This document shows positions 47,090 through 60,039 of a DNA stretch of 64,000 bases, in pieces. Both the position numbers and the translations under genes were made by a program. The notes below the pieces were generated by a model. The model was not told where the DNA came from, did no database searches, and was given only the letters and a program-made list of their open reading frames with translations. The stretch comes from Ulota crispa (lineage: Eukaryota > Streptophyta > Bryopsida > Orthotrichales > Orthotrichaceae), in the NCBI GenBank assembly GCA_963920765.1, contig OY987246.1, positions 994,501 through 1,058,500 of the forward strand, read 5' to 3'. Each line of letters opens with the position of its first letter. Position 1 is the first letter of the stretch.

Positions 47090-49061
47090 CACATCAAAAA
47101 GATGTTTGATGTATGAATTTTCTACTAAATATATCCTCTAGCTACAAGAAACTGTATCCTAATTGACATGTTCAAATTGACAAAATGTGTCCAAAATGAC
47201 AAAAAAATTATTAAATTGGACAATTTTTGTAAACTTAACCATGTTGATTTGGACATATTTTTTTTCATTTTGGACAGCTTTCCTTGTTTTAGATCTAAAA
47301 CAAAAAAAAATTCCACTGGTTCAAAATGATTGATTTTCTGTTTGCAATAAATGAATACTGTTGAAAAGGAAGAAAATATGAATACTAAATAAAACAGTAT
47401 TTGCGCAAATTATTAAATTTCATTCATGTTGTTTCCGCTTGAAGAGGAATTTAGAAACCTTAGAAAAACGTGGACGACTACAGGGGCAAGCTTCGACCGG
47501 CTATACCGGTATTCGAAACATCAGGGGTGGACGTGCAACACGTTAAAGTGGAGGACCGAAAACCCAATGGCCGGGAGCAATCGGTCGCCAGCCAACAGTC
47601 ACTGCATGACCGTCACATGGCGCGCTCGCAAAGCATGAACCTCGCACAGTCGATGTGTACCAAATCGTCCATTCACGACCCGTGGACGATGCCTTCAGCC
47701 AGCGGTCCAAAGCTTCCCACCGTCCTCTGGACCCGACCTCTTTCACACGGACGGTATCGCCACTCTTCAGACGGCGTGTCCGACCGACGGGCATAGGTTC
47801 CAAGAATGCGAGGGGTCCCGAATCGGGAAGAAGGCACTGGCTATGGCGTTCTCGTGACAACAGGCGGAGTAGCAGTGCTTCCGACGTGAGAGTCGCGCCA
47901 GATTAGAAGAGATCGTTCACGGCCGTGCCGGATCGAGGTTGTCCGCGTTGGAAGTGGCGTCGTTTTTAGCCGTTTGACGCTAATTTTGGTGCTGTGGCGG
48001 CCGTGCTTGAGCCTTTTGAGCCATTGCAAACCCTTGCGGGTGCTTGCTAGTGCATGCCGAGCGTTTAAGAGCGACGATTACTCGTTTTCTGGTTTGTTTT
48101 ATTGCCTTCTGTGGCCGTCCCGGCGGTGGCGCTTGGCAATCCGCTTGGAAATCTGCTCTGTCTTTAAAGTTCTTGGATGTTCTTGAGCGTATACCGAAAC
48201 CGGCAGGTGTTTTGAAATCGTATTGACTTGTGCCGGAGACAAGTTTGATGGTTGAGGTTGATTGGTTCGGAAGTGCAATTAAGATTTGACGCGCCAGGGT
48301 TATTGCTCAAATCAGAAGTTTCTTTGCTCGCATTGATCTGGAGGGAGTTTCAGGAATCTCGTCTTATGCCAAGCGGCGGCTATTGACAGCCGATGGTTGA
48401 CGCCTTGAGAAATGCCAAGAACAGCAAGAAGGATACGCAAGCATTAGGTCTTTGTGACGGTGGAGAACGGTCTTGATGGGATACGAACATAGGGTTGAAA
48501 GATTACTTCTCGCGGTGTGACTTACAGGCTCTTTGCCATACTTTTGATAGGGAGGGAGACATAGTTTTGGAGAAGCCGGACACGTTCAGCGCATCTTGAA
48601 TCTGATGCCCTGCGGGAGAGTTTTGGAACTGCGGTTATGTAAGCCAGTATTGGAGATGTTGATTAGAGCCAGAGCGGGTTACGTGTAGGCGCCAATGTAT
48701 TCAAGTACGGGCTTTCATCGATCTGATGTGTGTCGTCAATCCTCTTGGTTGTGGCGAGTTGGACGTGAGGTCAGCCAGAACGCTCATGAGGAAGTGTGTT
48801 AGGCTCTGTTGATCTGTTCTATGAAGTTGTTCTGCTCGTGCTAATGAGATTAATAAGTTCTTGTTGTATAGAGACACCGTGTGTGCCAATATGAGGGTTT
48901 GTAGTTGTGTTTTTGTTTTAGTTTGAGAAGGTAGGAAGTGGCCGTGGCGTGAAACCGGGGTCTGTATAATTTAGACGTCTGGATCGAGAAACTCTGCCTC
49001 GTTGAAGCAATCAGGAGTGATCGTTACAAATTGGATCTGAGGAGAGCAAACGGTGGCTTTA
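47090..49061. other. Upstream region and leader of the PTPMT gene
   Basis: The first 350 bases are AT-rich. From about 47430 the sequence turns clearly GC-richer up to the start codon, consistent with a promoter and a long 5' leader. Open frames of 60-108 codons on both strands (47470-47796 plus, 47543-47860 minus) overlap each other and show no family motif, so I do not call them. Confidence 0.45.
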
Positions 49062-51640
49062 ATGAAAATCATGATTGAGGAAGGCCCTAAGGAGGGTTGC
49101 CAAGACAAGGTGGGATGGACGCTTGTGCCTGTGTACAAGGCCGACGGGGACTTGAAACGCGCAGAACTGACTGCAAAGCGAGCTGTAGTTGGGGCTGGTG
49201 CTCGGGTTTTGTTTTACCCGACTCTTTTGTACAACGTCGTGCGCAACAAGTTGCAATCCGAATTTCGTTGGTGGGATCAGATTGATCAGGTTTGGTCTTG
49301 CTCTGACTAGAAAAAAGATGCCCTGGATTTGCCTTCGTGCTTCCCGTCGTTAAGGTAGTGGTCGGTGATGAGGATGAGGAGAATACTAGATAAGCAGATG
49401 TGGTTGTGCTTAACATACTTTTCCGATATCTGTTAGTTGATTAGTTTTTCAAAATATCGTATTTGTTTGTTTGTTTATATCATCCTTCGATTTGTATGTT
49501 TGTCATTCTCAAGAGGTCCGAGTCTTCACGATTGTATATCTTTTGAATCTTAGAAGCACATCTCAACTGCGTTATGATTAATGTGGAGATCGTATGGGAT
49601 GCAGTATCTGCTGCTTGGCGCTGTCCCCTTCCCTGGCGACGTTCTTCGTCTCAAGGATGTAGGCGTTCATGCCGTTGTGACTTTGAACGAGTCTTACGAA
49701 ACTCTTGTTCCTACTGCAATGTATCAGGTACGCATGCATGTTTTTATCGTGCTCCGATATTTTAATCACCAAGTTTGAATGTTAGGGTATCGGGGTTCGT
49801 TAGTTGGTGGCACATAAGGTCCGTTGAGATTAAGCTGCCTTTGCTCTTATTGGTATGCGAGTGTTTGCTTATGGTAACGATGGTTTGAGCTCGAAGTAAT
49901 TACAGAATCACCTGAATTCGTATATTAGGTTTGAGGTTCAGTCTCAATCAGAATAGGTAGTTTGTTTTTTATGCGAGGGTTCTTATCGTCTCATCGTCAT
50001 ATTTTCAGGCACATGGCATTGACCATCTCGTTATTCCCACGAGGGATTACCTTTTTGCTCCATCATTTGGTGATATTCGTCGAGCCGTGGACTTCATTCA
50101 CGGTGAGCATCCTACCTGTGCAAGGAGTTGTGTAACTCTTCTCTGGTCTTTCCTGTTCCTTACCATTCAATGATGTTGTATTGTAACGTTTTTTCTGGAA
50201 TACTCGCATTTTCAGCTTGAAGAGTCATCCTTATCTTCGAGGATCGAAGGTATCTAATCCTGAAGTGCGGCAATTCCAGAAAGTCCTATGTACACTGTAC
50301 TAATCTTTGTATTTTGCTATTTTACAGAACATGTACAGTGCAAACAGACCACCTACGTTCATTGTAAAGCTGGTCGTGGTCGCAGCACCACTGTTGTTTT
50401 GTGCTATCTGGTACATTTCGATTACCTACTTGGAAATACATCAAAAACTGAAATTACTGTGGATCTTGATAACTACGAAGAAGCTGCTTTCTAGTACAGA
50501 AGAACATACGGCTATGAAAGAATTACTTGTGGTTCGAAGAGATTGCAACCCATAATTCTTTGTAGCTCAGAATCTCGAAACCACAATGACTACGATTTAT
50601 AGCGTATTTCATATTTTAGGACGCAAATTTCCATTGACGTTTTTACTACTGATCATCTCTTTCCGTTCTGATTTTACTACATATACATTTGCATCATATT
50701 GAGTAGCATCAGCGCACCAGATTGTCGACTTCTTTCCCTCTTTTCTATAGTTTAGATTGCTCATGTGGGTCAATCAAAATTTTCAGGTGCAACACAAGGG
50801 TATGACGCCGATTGATGCTTACCAGTATGTCCGGGCTAGAAGACCTCGGGTGCTCCTTGCCACTGCTCAATGGCGGGTAAGTTGTAATTGAGAGCTTACA
50901 TTGATATGTGAAATTGGTGCTTGGGAGTTTTTTTGAGATCTTGTATGAGATGCCGAAATTGTCTATACTGGAATGGTAAAAGGGCGGTTGGAAATAACGG
51001 ACCACTTCTGTAGTTGATCAACTCGAGTGTTTTAAATACGAGGCGCCCTAATGACTTGTACCGTTAGTTGGCTTCTACCTTACTGTTTGACTGAGTTCAT
51101 GTGACTTGCACTTATGACCAAATCTTTGTGGATTGCCTGCAGGCTGTCCAGGAGTACAGCAGGCGAATACAAGGAGCAACCTTGACTCAATCTTTGCCAT
51201 CCCTGAATATGCAGTCATCCCTCCTTACATGTTCAACTACACAGTCGCCAACATCTACACCTACCATGATTGATGAATCAGAGCTGAATGGTCTTGATGA
51301 TGGACCTGTCCTAGTGAGCAGCTCGGATTTGGCTGGGTATGAAGGCATTGAGGATGCTGGCCTCGTGGGAAATGAAATCTGGAACGATCTGGGAGTGGTG
51401 TACCGAGTGCGATTCATTGCTGCAGCTCGAGCATCAGCGGCATGGGAACGCCTTTCATGCGTATGGCTTGGCTGTCAGGCGGAGAATGCAGTCCTCAGGG
51501 GAAAAATGGCTGTGGACCGGCTGTCTTCCAGTGACGTTATTACTTGCACTTCTCTTTCGGTTCCTTCAACATGTTCGGGACGCCTCGACTTTTCTGGGAT
51601 AAGCCTTACAGTATGTCAGTCAAGCATGGTGAACGGATGA
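49062..51640 (+). CDS. PTPMT: PTPMT-type phosphatidylglycerophosphate phosphatase
   Basis: Dual-specificity-fold phosphatase; plant homologues dephosphorylate phosphatidylglycerophosphate to PG, the cardiolipin precursor (family knowledge). Six exons join in phase: 49062-49289, 49605-49727, 50009-50102, 50328-50410, 50787-50876 and 51143-51640, for 371 residues. The N-terminal region contains ARVLFYPTLLYNVVRN and FRWWDQ, the plant PTPMT signature. LLGAVPFP and VVTLNESYETLVPT follow. The catalytic loop VHCKAGRGRSTT has Cys161 and Arg167 (HC-x5-R), and the general-acid region IPTRDY has Asp130. After RRPRVLLATAQWRAVQEY (about 192-212) comes a non-catalytic tail of about 160 residues, roughly as in plant homologues. 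The start is the first in-frame ATG; a second ATG lies 4 codons on. No clear presequence is visible. Confidence 0.93.
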
Positions 51641-54474
51641 ATACTGGACGAAGCTCCTCGTTCTGTGACTTTTACTGTGTGACAAGAAGTACGCAACTGT
51701 CCAAGCCTCTGCGCAAGTGATTGTACATACAAAGGTTGCTTTTGAGAACTGAGGAGTGAATTTCTCATTTGTCTCTGTAAATCTCTTATTTTGCTGTTCC
51801 CTTTTACCCTAGTCGTCTGCGTTTAGGATCAGATTTTGTTAACGCAGTACAAGATAAAAGAGAAATTGTAGATTAATGTACCAACAATCTCAATTGCAAT
51901 TTCGCTGAGAAGTATCATGTTTGATACCGTCAATTGCTTTCCTTATTGAGGTAGGGCACTTGGGACCTTTTTTGCAGTGTTGTAGCATCTTGTGTTTGGT
52001 ACAGTATGTTGTGTTCTTTGGGTAGGCCTTGTATGCTAGTTTTTATTTACTAGTATCACAAATGCACGTCTGCTCATGGACTCTATATTCTTGACTAAAA
52101 TTTCACATTTAAATGTACGTGGAGAATAGTGTTGCGCTTAACAATGTAACATCTTACTAACATCTTCAACCCATAAACGTGTCGGTGCTTATATACGGAG
52201 TTGCATTATTCCATTTGTCATCTCTTGAGTGATTGACGCCTTTACAATTCCACAAATTACTTACATGCGGCTGCCCAAACAGTTTTTTACTGACCCCTTT
52301 TGCAAAGCTCAAGATTCGATGCCGGTTTGGTTCGTTTAGTGAATACCTTCCTCTTGCCACTCACGACTATTTAGAATCTGCAGTGGTGTTTAGGGAAAAT
52401 TTGAGCTTCCTCAATTCAAATCGGTTTTTTCAGTGCATGCATCGGATGTTACCTACATTTCTCAAGAATCTAATCGGTTTTTTATCTTGTTGATTCAAGT
52501 TTCAACTGGTTTTTTTGACATTCCATTTGGTTGACTTTCTATTGTTTTTTGGATCTTGGCCTGCAACCAAACAAATTCACAAAAGATGAGTTTAACGAGC
52601 CACAATTGGAAATTGTACTGAGCAAGAAAATTTGGTTAGGATTTGGATGATAGAATAACTCAAAAGCCTTGCTCAATTGCAAAAAAGATTTTTTTGATCA
52701 TAGACCTTTCATATTTGCTTTTACAATTCATATAAATACGGTACTTGATATGGTATCAATAATGGTTACCAAGGGCATCATCAACGCATACACTTGGATT
52801 GGGACGGGGAATTGGTCGGTCTTGCGTTGCTTCTTGTTTGTGTAAATTTGCCACCCTGTGTCATTAGACAAATTTTCTCAACCTCGATGCAATTCCCATC
52901 ACAAATTTAGGCTTCGAAGAAGATACTTGTGTGTACTTGCGAGTTGTTGCCGAGAAGTTGTAAGTTATTGCAGGTAACATGTCATTCTAGCAACAAATGC
53001 AGTAGAAGTCCAAGTGCATTGGGAAACGAGCAAATTTGTTGTTTGAGGAGGTCAATTTGATGGGGCCATCTCTTGGTTATGCATTACCATGGTTGTGTTG
53101 GAACCCTAAAAGTTCCTCATTCTCCCACACAACTGGCCCCACCAAGAGAAATGTAGTTACATCCCATTCCCCATCTTGGATGGATGACGCTCCAAAGTCA
53201 ACAACCACCCAAGCAGATCAATTTGTCATTTTGAAGACAATACACCAAATATACAAAATGTTGTCCCTGCTACAAGTTAAATGCTTTTTTCTAATGCTAA
53301 AGTTTATCAAGCTCTCTTTCTTGATTTGAATATAAAATCATGTATTTTACTACCTTCTAAAATTCAAAATTGCTCAACTCACACATTTTCTTGTAATTCT
53401 CTGTCTTCCTTTTTTGATGACATGTTTTGATGATCATAGCGGTAACACAAGAATTGAACTGGGCCAAACCCAGATTAGAAAGGAGACGAAGATTCCTCCA
53501 TATTGTTCTCCAATCATAGCTATATGTTTTTACATTGACTATCAAAAACATGTCTTTGAGATTTTGATATTGGGCGGGCAAATAAAATATGGAACATTCT
53601 TCAATTTGCCTTTGCAATGTGTTTAGTAGTTGTTGGACTCTTAGAATTGAGCATTGTTTTGAGCAAATAGCAATTGGATAGATGTGCTTGTTTCAATTCA
53701 CCAAAGACGTCCCATTTCTAGGCACTTAGAAGATAAGGTAACCCAAGTATGTATCCAAAAGCACACCCAAAAAAATCTAGATGATAAATTGATACTCACG
53801 GAAAAATGTTGAAAATCCATTGCAGAATGTCTAACTTTCAGAAATCAAAATCATTGTTCACCACACTAAAGAATTTTTGACATGTAACTAAAGTTTTAAT
53901 TCAAAATAATGCACAATTGTGTTTTTCTTTGTTTGACAAGGAATATTTGTTTGGTCAAAGATCAAGCAACCACGACATTATGTCATGCTCATGTTTGAGG
54001 TGTGGATACTCAAAGGAGGGTCCATAATGAGTACTACGACGAGTACGTTCCTCACTTTCAAGCCATGTTCACAAATGTTTTTATCTTCACTATAACTTCT
54101 TCCAAATCTTCTAAGATATGAAAACGTTTGTAATCCACATGGTCAACTTTGAATTTATAAGGTTTGTCAACGATTTTAGGCACTTGAGTTACTTCCAAAG
54201 AACACATTTGGAATCATTGCTCACACGGAATTTTCTTGGAGGATCATTGGCATTAAACTTAAAAACCTTGTGAACGACAATACAAGGCGAATTTTTTTTT
54301 TGAACCTAAAAATTAAGTAATACATAGATGCATGATAGGGTAGTCAAATGTGTTTTCATTCAAGATAATTATTATGGGGTATCTTTCATTCATATTTTAG
54401 GGTGCATTTAAATGCCAAAAAAATAGAGTACATAGGGTACAGTTTGATATCCTTGTTTTGCACGTGGTACCTAA
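51641..54474. other. 3' flank of PTPMT and intergenic DNA
   Basis: The presumed 3' UTR reaches to about 51.9 kb. The rest is AT-rich, with short motif-free frames only (the longest is 97 codons, 53036-53329). No repeat family recognised. Confidence 0.45.
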
Positions 54475-54483
54475 ATTTTTTAA

Positions 54484-54789
54484 GGGAAAATTTCATGGAT
54501 ACCCTTGAAGTTTGTCATATTTTAATAGATATCCCTGCTTTTTCAGAAATTTCACAAGTACCTTTGATCAAATTTTCAGGTGTTTGTTTTGTTGTACATG
54601 CCACTTCCCTTCTTCTTTTGTGTGCAGGCATAACAAGAAAGAAATGTGTGCACAAAGGGAGAAGGAAGTGACATGCACAACAAAACAAAAACCTGAAAAT
54701 TTTGGTCCAAGGGTATTTGTGAAATTTCTGAAAAAGCAAGGGTATCTATGAAAATATGGCAAACTTTAGGGGTATCCATGAATTTTCCA
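54484..54789. mobile_element. Mutator-like MITE, family M copy 3
   Basis: About 306 bp with ends GGGAAAATTTCATGGATAC and the inverse TATCCATGAATTTTCC. The flanks ATTTTTTAA (left) and ATTTTTTTTAA (right) fit a 9-bp TSD altered by T-run slippage. Both strands show long stop-free frames of 64-89 codons arising from the palindrome; these are not genes. Confidence 0.8.
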
Positions 54790-54799
54790 TTTTTTTTAA

Positions 54800-56377
54800 T
54801 AGCAACCTCTCAAAGACTATAAAGGAGTGTTTGTTGTCATAGTCTTCAAAAGGGTAAATTCTATTTAATAGTTGCATGAACATGCCACCATAAGAAAATG
54901 CAGTCAATTCGGTCAATTTTGTAGATTTGGACCTGTCAATTCACACATTTTTTTGTCAATTTGGATAGGTTTAATGAATTCAAATGTGTCAATTTGGTCA
55001 CTATTTTCTTGTAGTGATATGCTAGTGGAAAGTTTACAAAGATGAAATGTCATGAAATAGAAAAACAAAATCACCTCTGCTTATAGTATAGATGCAAAAT
55101 GTCCATGAACCTATTGGTAAACCATTCTATCCAAAATGTGAAATCCTTGTGTCAAGTTTCATTTTGGTGGTTAAGCTATATTTAGGAAAAAGTATCTTAG
55201 TGACTAAATTGAGGAAGAAAAAGAAGAAGGAAGGTTGCCAAAAGGCTTGAAAAAGATCTCTATGGTATAACCATCTTGGTTAATGAAAAGCAACCAACAT
55301 TGTCCTCAACTTGTGTAATGAAAAGTGAGTTTCTTCTCAATGCTGGACTTTCCACCAACATTCATCCATCCCTAGAAACATGTATCCAACATTCTACAAA
55401 GAAATGGGATGAAAAGATGTAGTCCTTCATCCGTTCCTATTTTGTTGAAATGGTTTTTAAAGGTATTTGTTCGTGTTTGGTTCTAAGACCTTTGGATTGT
55501 TATAAAACACCTATGGATTATTATAAAGATGAGGAGGGAGGAGGAATTTGGTTAGAACGATCTACTTAGAATGGTCCCAAATTTCTCCATCCTCTCCTCC
55601 TTGATCCCTTTTACGACCAACCATTGGTTTATATAGTTGTTTTGTGTGTATTTATACAAATTTGATATTAGTACAACTTTATGGTTTAAAATAGCAAGAC
55701 AAAAGAGGAAACATTCCAACGTCAAGTGAGGCCACGTTTGGAGACATTCATATGCCCAAAAAATTCCATAACATTTTGAATTGAAGAACACATACTAAAA
55801 AATAAGGAAAAGGAAGTAGGTTCAAGAAAATTCTCATACAAAGTCATATTTTCAACAATTTTAGCTTCAAAATGAAAAATCATTTTCAAAACGTGAACGG
55901 TGGAATTTTCAATTTTAGCTAGCTTGAGAGGAGGGAAAAAAGAAGGGGTAAATTGGCCAAAAATTGTAGTTTTGACAAGCTTGACCAACATAGGGTCACA
56001 TTCAACAAAGTTGAAGTAAAGAGCAGTAAGCAAAAATCATTGCCTTCATGGAATGAGGTCGTGTCAAATTTGACAAGGAAATATCTTTGCCCCTCAACCT
56101 TTGGGCAAGATCCTAAAAAATCCAGCCTCAATGTTGCCCCTCAAAGAAACAAAACTACATATTCCATCATAACTTCTTTTTTACAAATCAAAATGGTTTA
56201 AAAATTGTTGCATTGGAAAGCTTCTCCTTGGGCACATATCCTCTAATTTTTTTGTGAAAAGGTATTTATTCTTTTATAAGTACTACTAGCTTGCCTAAAA
56301 TTGCTATGTTGCCAAAAAAATATAGTTTGGTCCTTTATGGCATAAGAAAGCAAATACACACTTGATGCATTGAAGTT
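54800..56377. other. AT-rich intergenic DNA, nothing recognised
   Basis: The longest frame is 103 codons (55722-56033, minus) without motifs. No repeat family recognised. Confidence 0.5.
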
Positions 56378-56645
56378 CTAAGTTAGGAGGCTCATATTCT
56401 GCTCAGGCTCTAAGACCATCCACTTTCTCAAATATACTTCATGTGTACAAGCCTTTTCACTTCAAAATTTTATAACTAATTCCACTTAGCTCCAGAAAAT
56501 ATGAAACAACTTGGGTTAGATGTCAATTCTTCTTATCTTTTAAGGAAAATTTACTGAAAAATAGTTCAAGGAGTTTCACCTCCTCAAATTTCAGTTTTAG
56601 CCCTTAGATCAATTAGATGGTCCATTCATGAGCCTCCTACCTTAG
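56378..56645. mobile_element. TTAA-flanked element, family F copy 2 (inverted)
   Basis: Ends GTTAGGAGGCTCAT and ATGAGCCTCCTACC. The flanks are CTAA (left) and TTAG (right), each one change from TTAA. The interior matches F1 in inverse orientation (AACTTGGGTTAGATG, GGAAAATTTACTGAAAAAT). Confidence 0.6.
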
Positions 56646-56696
56646 CCCACATCCTTAGCCCTCCGGGCATAAGAACCCTCTTTGCACAACCCTCTT

Positions 56697-57440
56697 TGCA
56701 CGGTTCACACTATGTCCCACATCCCAGGTTCCATTGAAATATGAGAATCTAATTGATATAGCATCAACAATTGGGATGTGGCTCTTCACATTATGTCCCA
56801 AGTTCCACATCCTTATTGCTTACATGGCAAAACTTTTTGAAAAAAATTGCGTCAAAGAAGGTAGAGTTTTATGCAAGGTTTGCAAGTGCCACATTGCCAC
56901 CTAATATTTTTACATAAGTGTTCATGACTTTCTTTAATACTCTTTTTTGCCCTTAACCCATTAAGGTTTGGTCGACCAGTTCTTGGTTGATTTGACTCTT
57001 TTCAATGTGTAAAGAGAACATGTCAAGGAATTTGATGACATGGCAAAGGAGACGGGTATGGGGAATTGGAAAATGAAGATTTTAGGACAATAACCATGCC
57101 AATCTGAGGTGGCATGTGGTTGGAGGGTTGAAAAAACCAAAAGAGTACTTGTTGAAAATACACCAATAAATGCAAAAAGATGGCCATAACAGCTAAAGAG
57201 TGAGCATAATTCATGATGCATAACACTAAACCCTGCAAGATAATTCCATATGTACAGTCAGATATGTGGTAGACATCTATATTCAATAACCCTAAAATAT
57301 CCCCAAATGGAGATACAAAGGATTGCCCTCCCCTAAAATTGACCACGGTTGTTAAAGGGTTAATAATCCAACTAAGCAATGATGTAAAGTTAAGATGGGA
57401 CTTGCAAAAATGGGACATGGAACATACTGTGAATTACCCC
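56697..57440. mobile_element. Family G copy 2, split by a TTAA element
   Basis: The left end CGGTTCACACTATGTCCCAC and right end GTGAATTACCCC followed by TAA match G1 in CPP1 intron 6. The element is interrupted by T8 (56953-57363). A short tandem duplication, AACCCTCTTTGCAC twice, abuts the left end. Confidence 0.55.
56953..57363. mobile_element. TTAA/CCC element T8, nested in G2
   Basis: 411 bp from TTAA-CCCATTAAGGTTTG to GGTTGTTAAAGGG-TTAA, with exact TTAA on both sides. The nesting dates T8 as younger than G2. Minus-strand frames here are motif-free. Confidence 0.6.
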
Positions 57441-57881
57441 TAAGTAACAAACAAAATTTGAATCCTAAAGATTATGCAACCTACAATGGTCAGCTACAAC
57501 TCTAGCATGTTGATACTTTGCAGCGGTATTTGGACAAGTTGCTTTGTTCAGTTTTGTAACACTTGATGTTATTCTAAACAGTGATATCAACATGGAGTTA
57601 GTATTGAGAATGTAGCCACTTACTTGCTTGTCATGATATTCTTACTATTTTTAAATTCCTTTGTCTTGTTTCATACTTACATGTACATATTTTAGTATTC
57701 ACCTATATTATTTCTACTTCTAATATACCCCCAAAATATTTCCATTTTTACATTCACGTATCCTTTTTCTTGATATGTTCATCAAATGCTATATCGTTTC
57801 CTAAGGTAGACGCACCCATAAGCATGATTCTAAGGAATTTGGAGTAGGAAAACCAATTGATGAACTTTAAAAAAATATATA
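57441..57881. other. Intergenic DNA, nothing recognised
   Basis: No gene or repeat supported. Confidence 0.5.
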
Positions 57882-58637
57882 CTTAAAAGGGTGATTGCAA
57901 GAAATACTTGTACTATTTTTTGTCTCCTTCACCTTGTGGTTTTTGACTCCTATCTTTTGCGTACCAAGTCTTTTTGACCTGGAATTTTAGAGTAATGTTC
58001 ACTTCAAAGTTATAAACGTTCGCAATTTTTTTTCGTTTTTTTTAAAAATTATGTTACTATTTTTAAATAGCCCTTGAATAGGTGTCTACCTTGGCCATTT
58101 TGGGGGGTTTTTAGTACTATTTTGGGTCCAAAAAAGCAAATTTCATGCCACAAATCATGGAAGTTGTTTATTGTAGAGCATTACATGGATATATAGAAGG
58201 GTTTCACAAAATTCTAAATTCCATGCCATGCACATTGTCTCAAAGTGAGCATCCATTCTCCTTGCATTGGTGAAATAAATAAATAAATAAAATCCTCCAA
58301 AAACCACTTGTATAAGGTGAAGCTACTCAAAGGGATATAAAATGGCCATTTTTATTTTGTTTTTATTTTATTTTTTACTATTTTCCAAAAAGCAAAAGGA
58401 AATTGTCTTTTTGTTGGTAATTTTTATCCATCTATTTTTGTGCATAACTTTTAGAATAAAATTTTTCTAGGTCTGAATTTTCAAGAGTATGCTATTTTAA
58501 GTGTTTTAAAAATTGTCCTTAGTTTATTTTATTTAAAAATAATAATAATTCAAAAGCTCATAGTACTACCTAGTACTACCAATTTTAAGGGTGTTTCAGA
58601 CAAAATTGTGAAGTGTTTCTTGCAACTTGCTTTTAAG
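57882..58637. mobile_element. Dispersed element, family R copy 1
   Basis: About 756 bp with ends CTTAAAAGGGTGATTGCAAG and the inverse CTTGCAACTTGCTTTTAAG. The interior aligns with 62413-63256 (CCTATCTTTTGCGTACCAAG / TCGTATCTTTTGCTTAACAAG, TTTTTAGTACTATTTTGG / TTTTTAGTATTGCATTGG, CTCAAAGTGAGCATCC / CTCAAAGTGTGCATCC). No open frame of note. Confidence 0.65.
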
Positions 58638-58981
58638 CAAGAAGAAACTAGAAATATTGGCATCAATTTAAAAGTTCCAACTGCAAGCATCTGTTCACAC
58701 AAATTTTTCAAAGTCCAAAATCACTGAAAATGTGTAGTTGCTTGTAGGAGATGCTAAAAAAGATGCTGATTGAGGTCTTCATTTTGCTCATGTGCTTAGA
58801 AAACTAACTTAAATAGTTACTAAAATAGTAAGATGGAGCACCCATAACTATCATGAAAGATGACAAAATATCATGTTTGGGGTACTTGAATGGTGTGTTC
58901 ACCTACTTGGTTTATTCACTCATGGTATTGCAAACAATTTTAATGCCATTCACCCAACTTATTTCCAATCCCATTAACGCC

Positions 58982-59224
58982 ATATGCATTAAATTGGGGA
59001 ATTGGAAGTACCATTTTGTACTCCACCTTAAACCAAAAAGTCACCATAAATCAGATTTGAAGGTATCAGATTTAGTCTCAGACACTAAGATTTTTTCCCT
59101 CACAAATTCCTCCTCTCAAGTGAGGACATGTGTACCCAAAAAAATGCTGGAGCTCAAATTAAGGTGACCACCTTAATCCTTCAAAAGTCCCACTTTGTAA
59201 GCTTCTTCCCAATTTAACAAATAT
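58982..59224. mobile_element. Inverted-repeat element, family P copy 2
   Basis: Ends ATATGCATTAAATTGGGG and CCCAATTTAACAAATAT. The interior carries CCCTCACAAATTCCTCCTCT and AAGTGAGGACATGTGTACC, the inverse of copy 1. Diverged; TSD unclear. Confidence 0.5.
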
Positions 59225-60039
59225 GACAAATGATTTACTTTCAAATAAGCTGCAGTTGTCACCCATAACCAATTTTTTTGTATTCGTCACTCATGGGACC
59301 AAAAAACACCGATATGGGTGCAGATGTAGGTCACGCCCATCGGACCTCACGTTTATGTGCGCTGCTACCTGATACCAGACCTACTTCCACCAAATGCACA
59401 TTGTCTTTCCTTGCCAGCCTCCACCATTGCTCCCACCCACAGAATCTTAAATATGAATCTCTCACCCATGGTGGCATGATCCTTGAAGTCACTGATGCAT
59501 GCCCTTACACTGCTTACAAAGAAAGCTTGACTGCGCATCCATGTGAACATAATTGCCAAGCCAAATTAAATCCAAAGTATGAGATGATTTATACTCCAAA
59601 ACTTTAAACAAAGACACTACGACAAGCAAAAGAATTTGTGAGAAGCAAATCAAAAGCAGATGTTGACATACTGCATACTCGGTTTCCTTCGTTTGAAACA
59701 CCTGCAAAGGTTTGACACTAGTGCGCATGAAAGAACTATAAAATAAGAAGCCCTTTCCGCTGCAACCGGTCCTGCATAAGAAATGACATCACATGACAAT
59801 AGCTGACATCAATATTCCAAAACACACATACAACAGGCCACAATCTCGAGGTTTGAGAACCATGACGTGAGGGCGAGTGTTGTCACAAGTATACACGGTA
59901 CTCTGAGCCTCTTGATTTCTGCCTGTAAGAAATAAGACATGACATCAAGGGGTGCAAGAGTGCAGCCATTTCAATCGAGGTAAATGCAGCACATAACATT
60001 CATCAAATAGAATATGTGAACTTGTTTGAATAACAAGAC
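59225..60039. other. 3' flank of the nuclease-kinase gene
   Basis: Probably contains the 3' UTR of the minus-strand gene (about 59.7-60.04 kb). Plus-strand frames of up to 109 codons at 59278-59607 have no recognisable motif and are not called. Confidence 0.4.

Noticed and set aside
47470-47860. 105-108 codon frames on opposite strands upstream of PTPMT
   Set aside because: Mutually overlapping in a GC-richer leader/promoter region where stop codons are rarer; no family resemblance.
54402-54779. Overlapping 64-89 codon frames on both strands
   Set aside because: They lie in and mirror the palindromic family M MITE; translations are products of the inverted repeat.
59278-59607. 109-codon plus-strand frame downstream of the nuclease-kinase gene
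   Set aside because: No recognisable motif, overlapping frames on the other strand, and a position in the likely 3' flank of the minus-strand gene.
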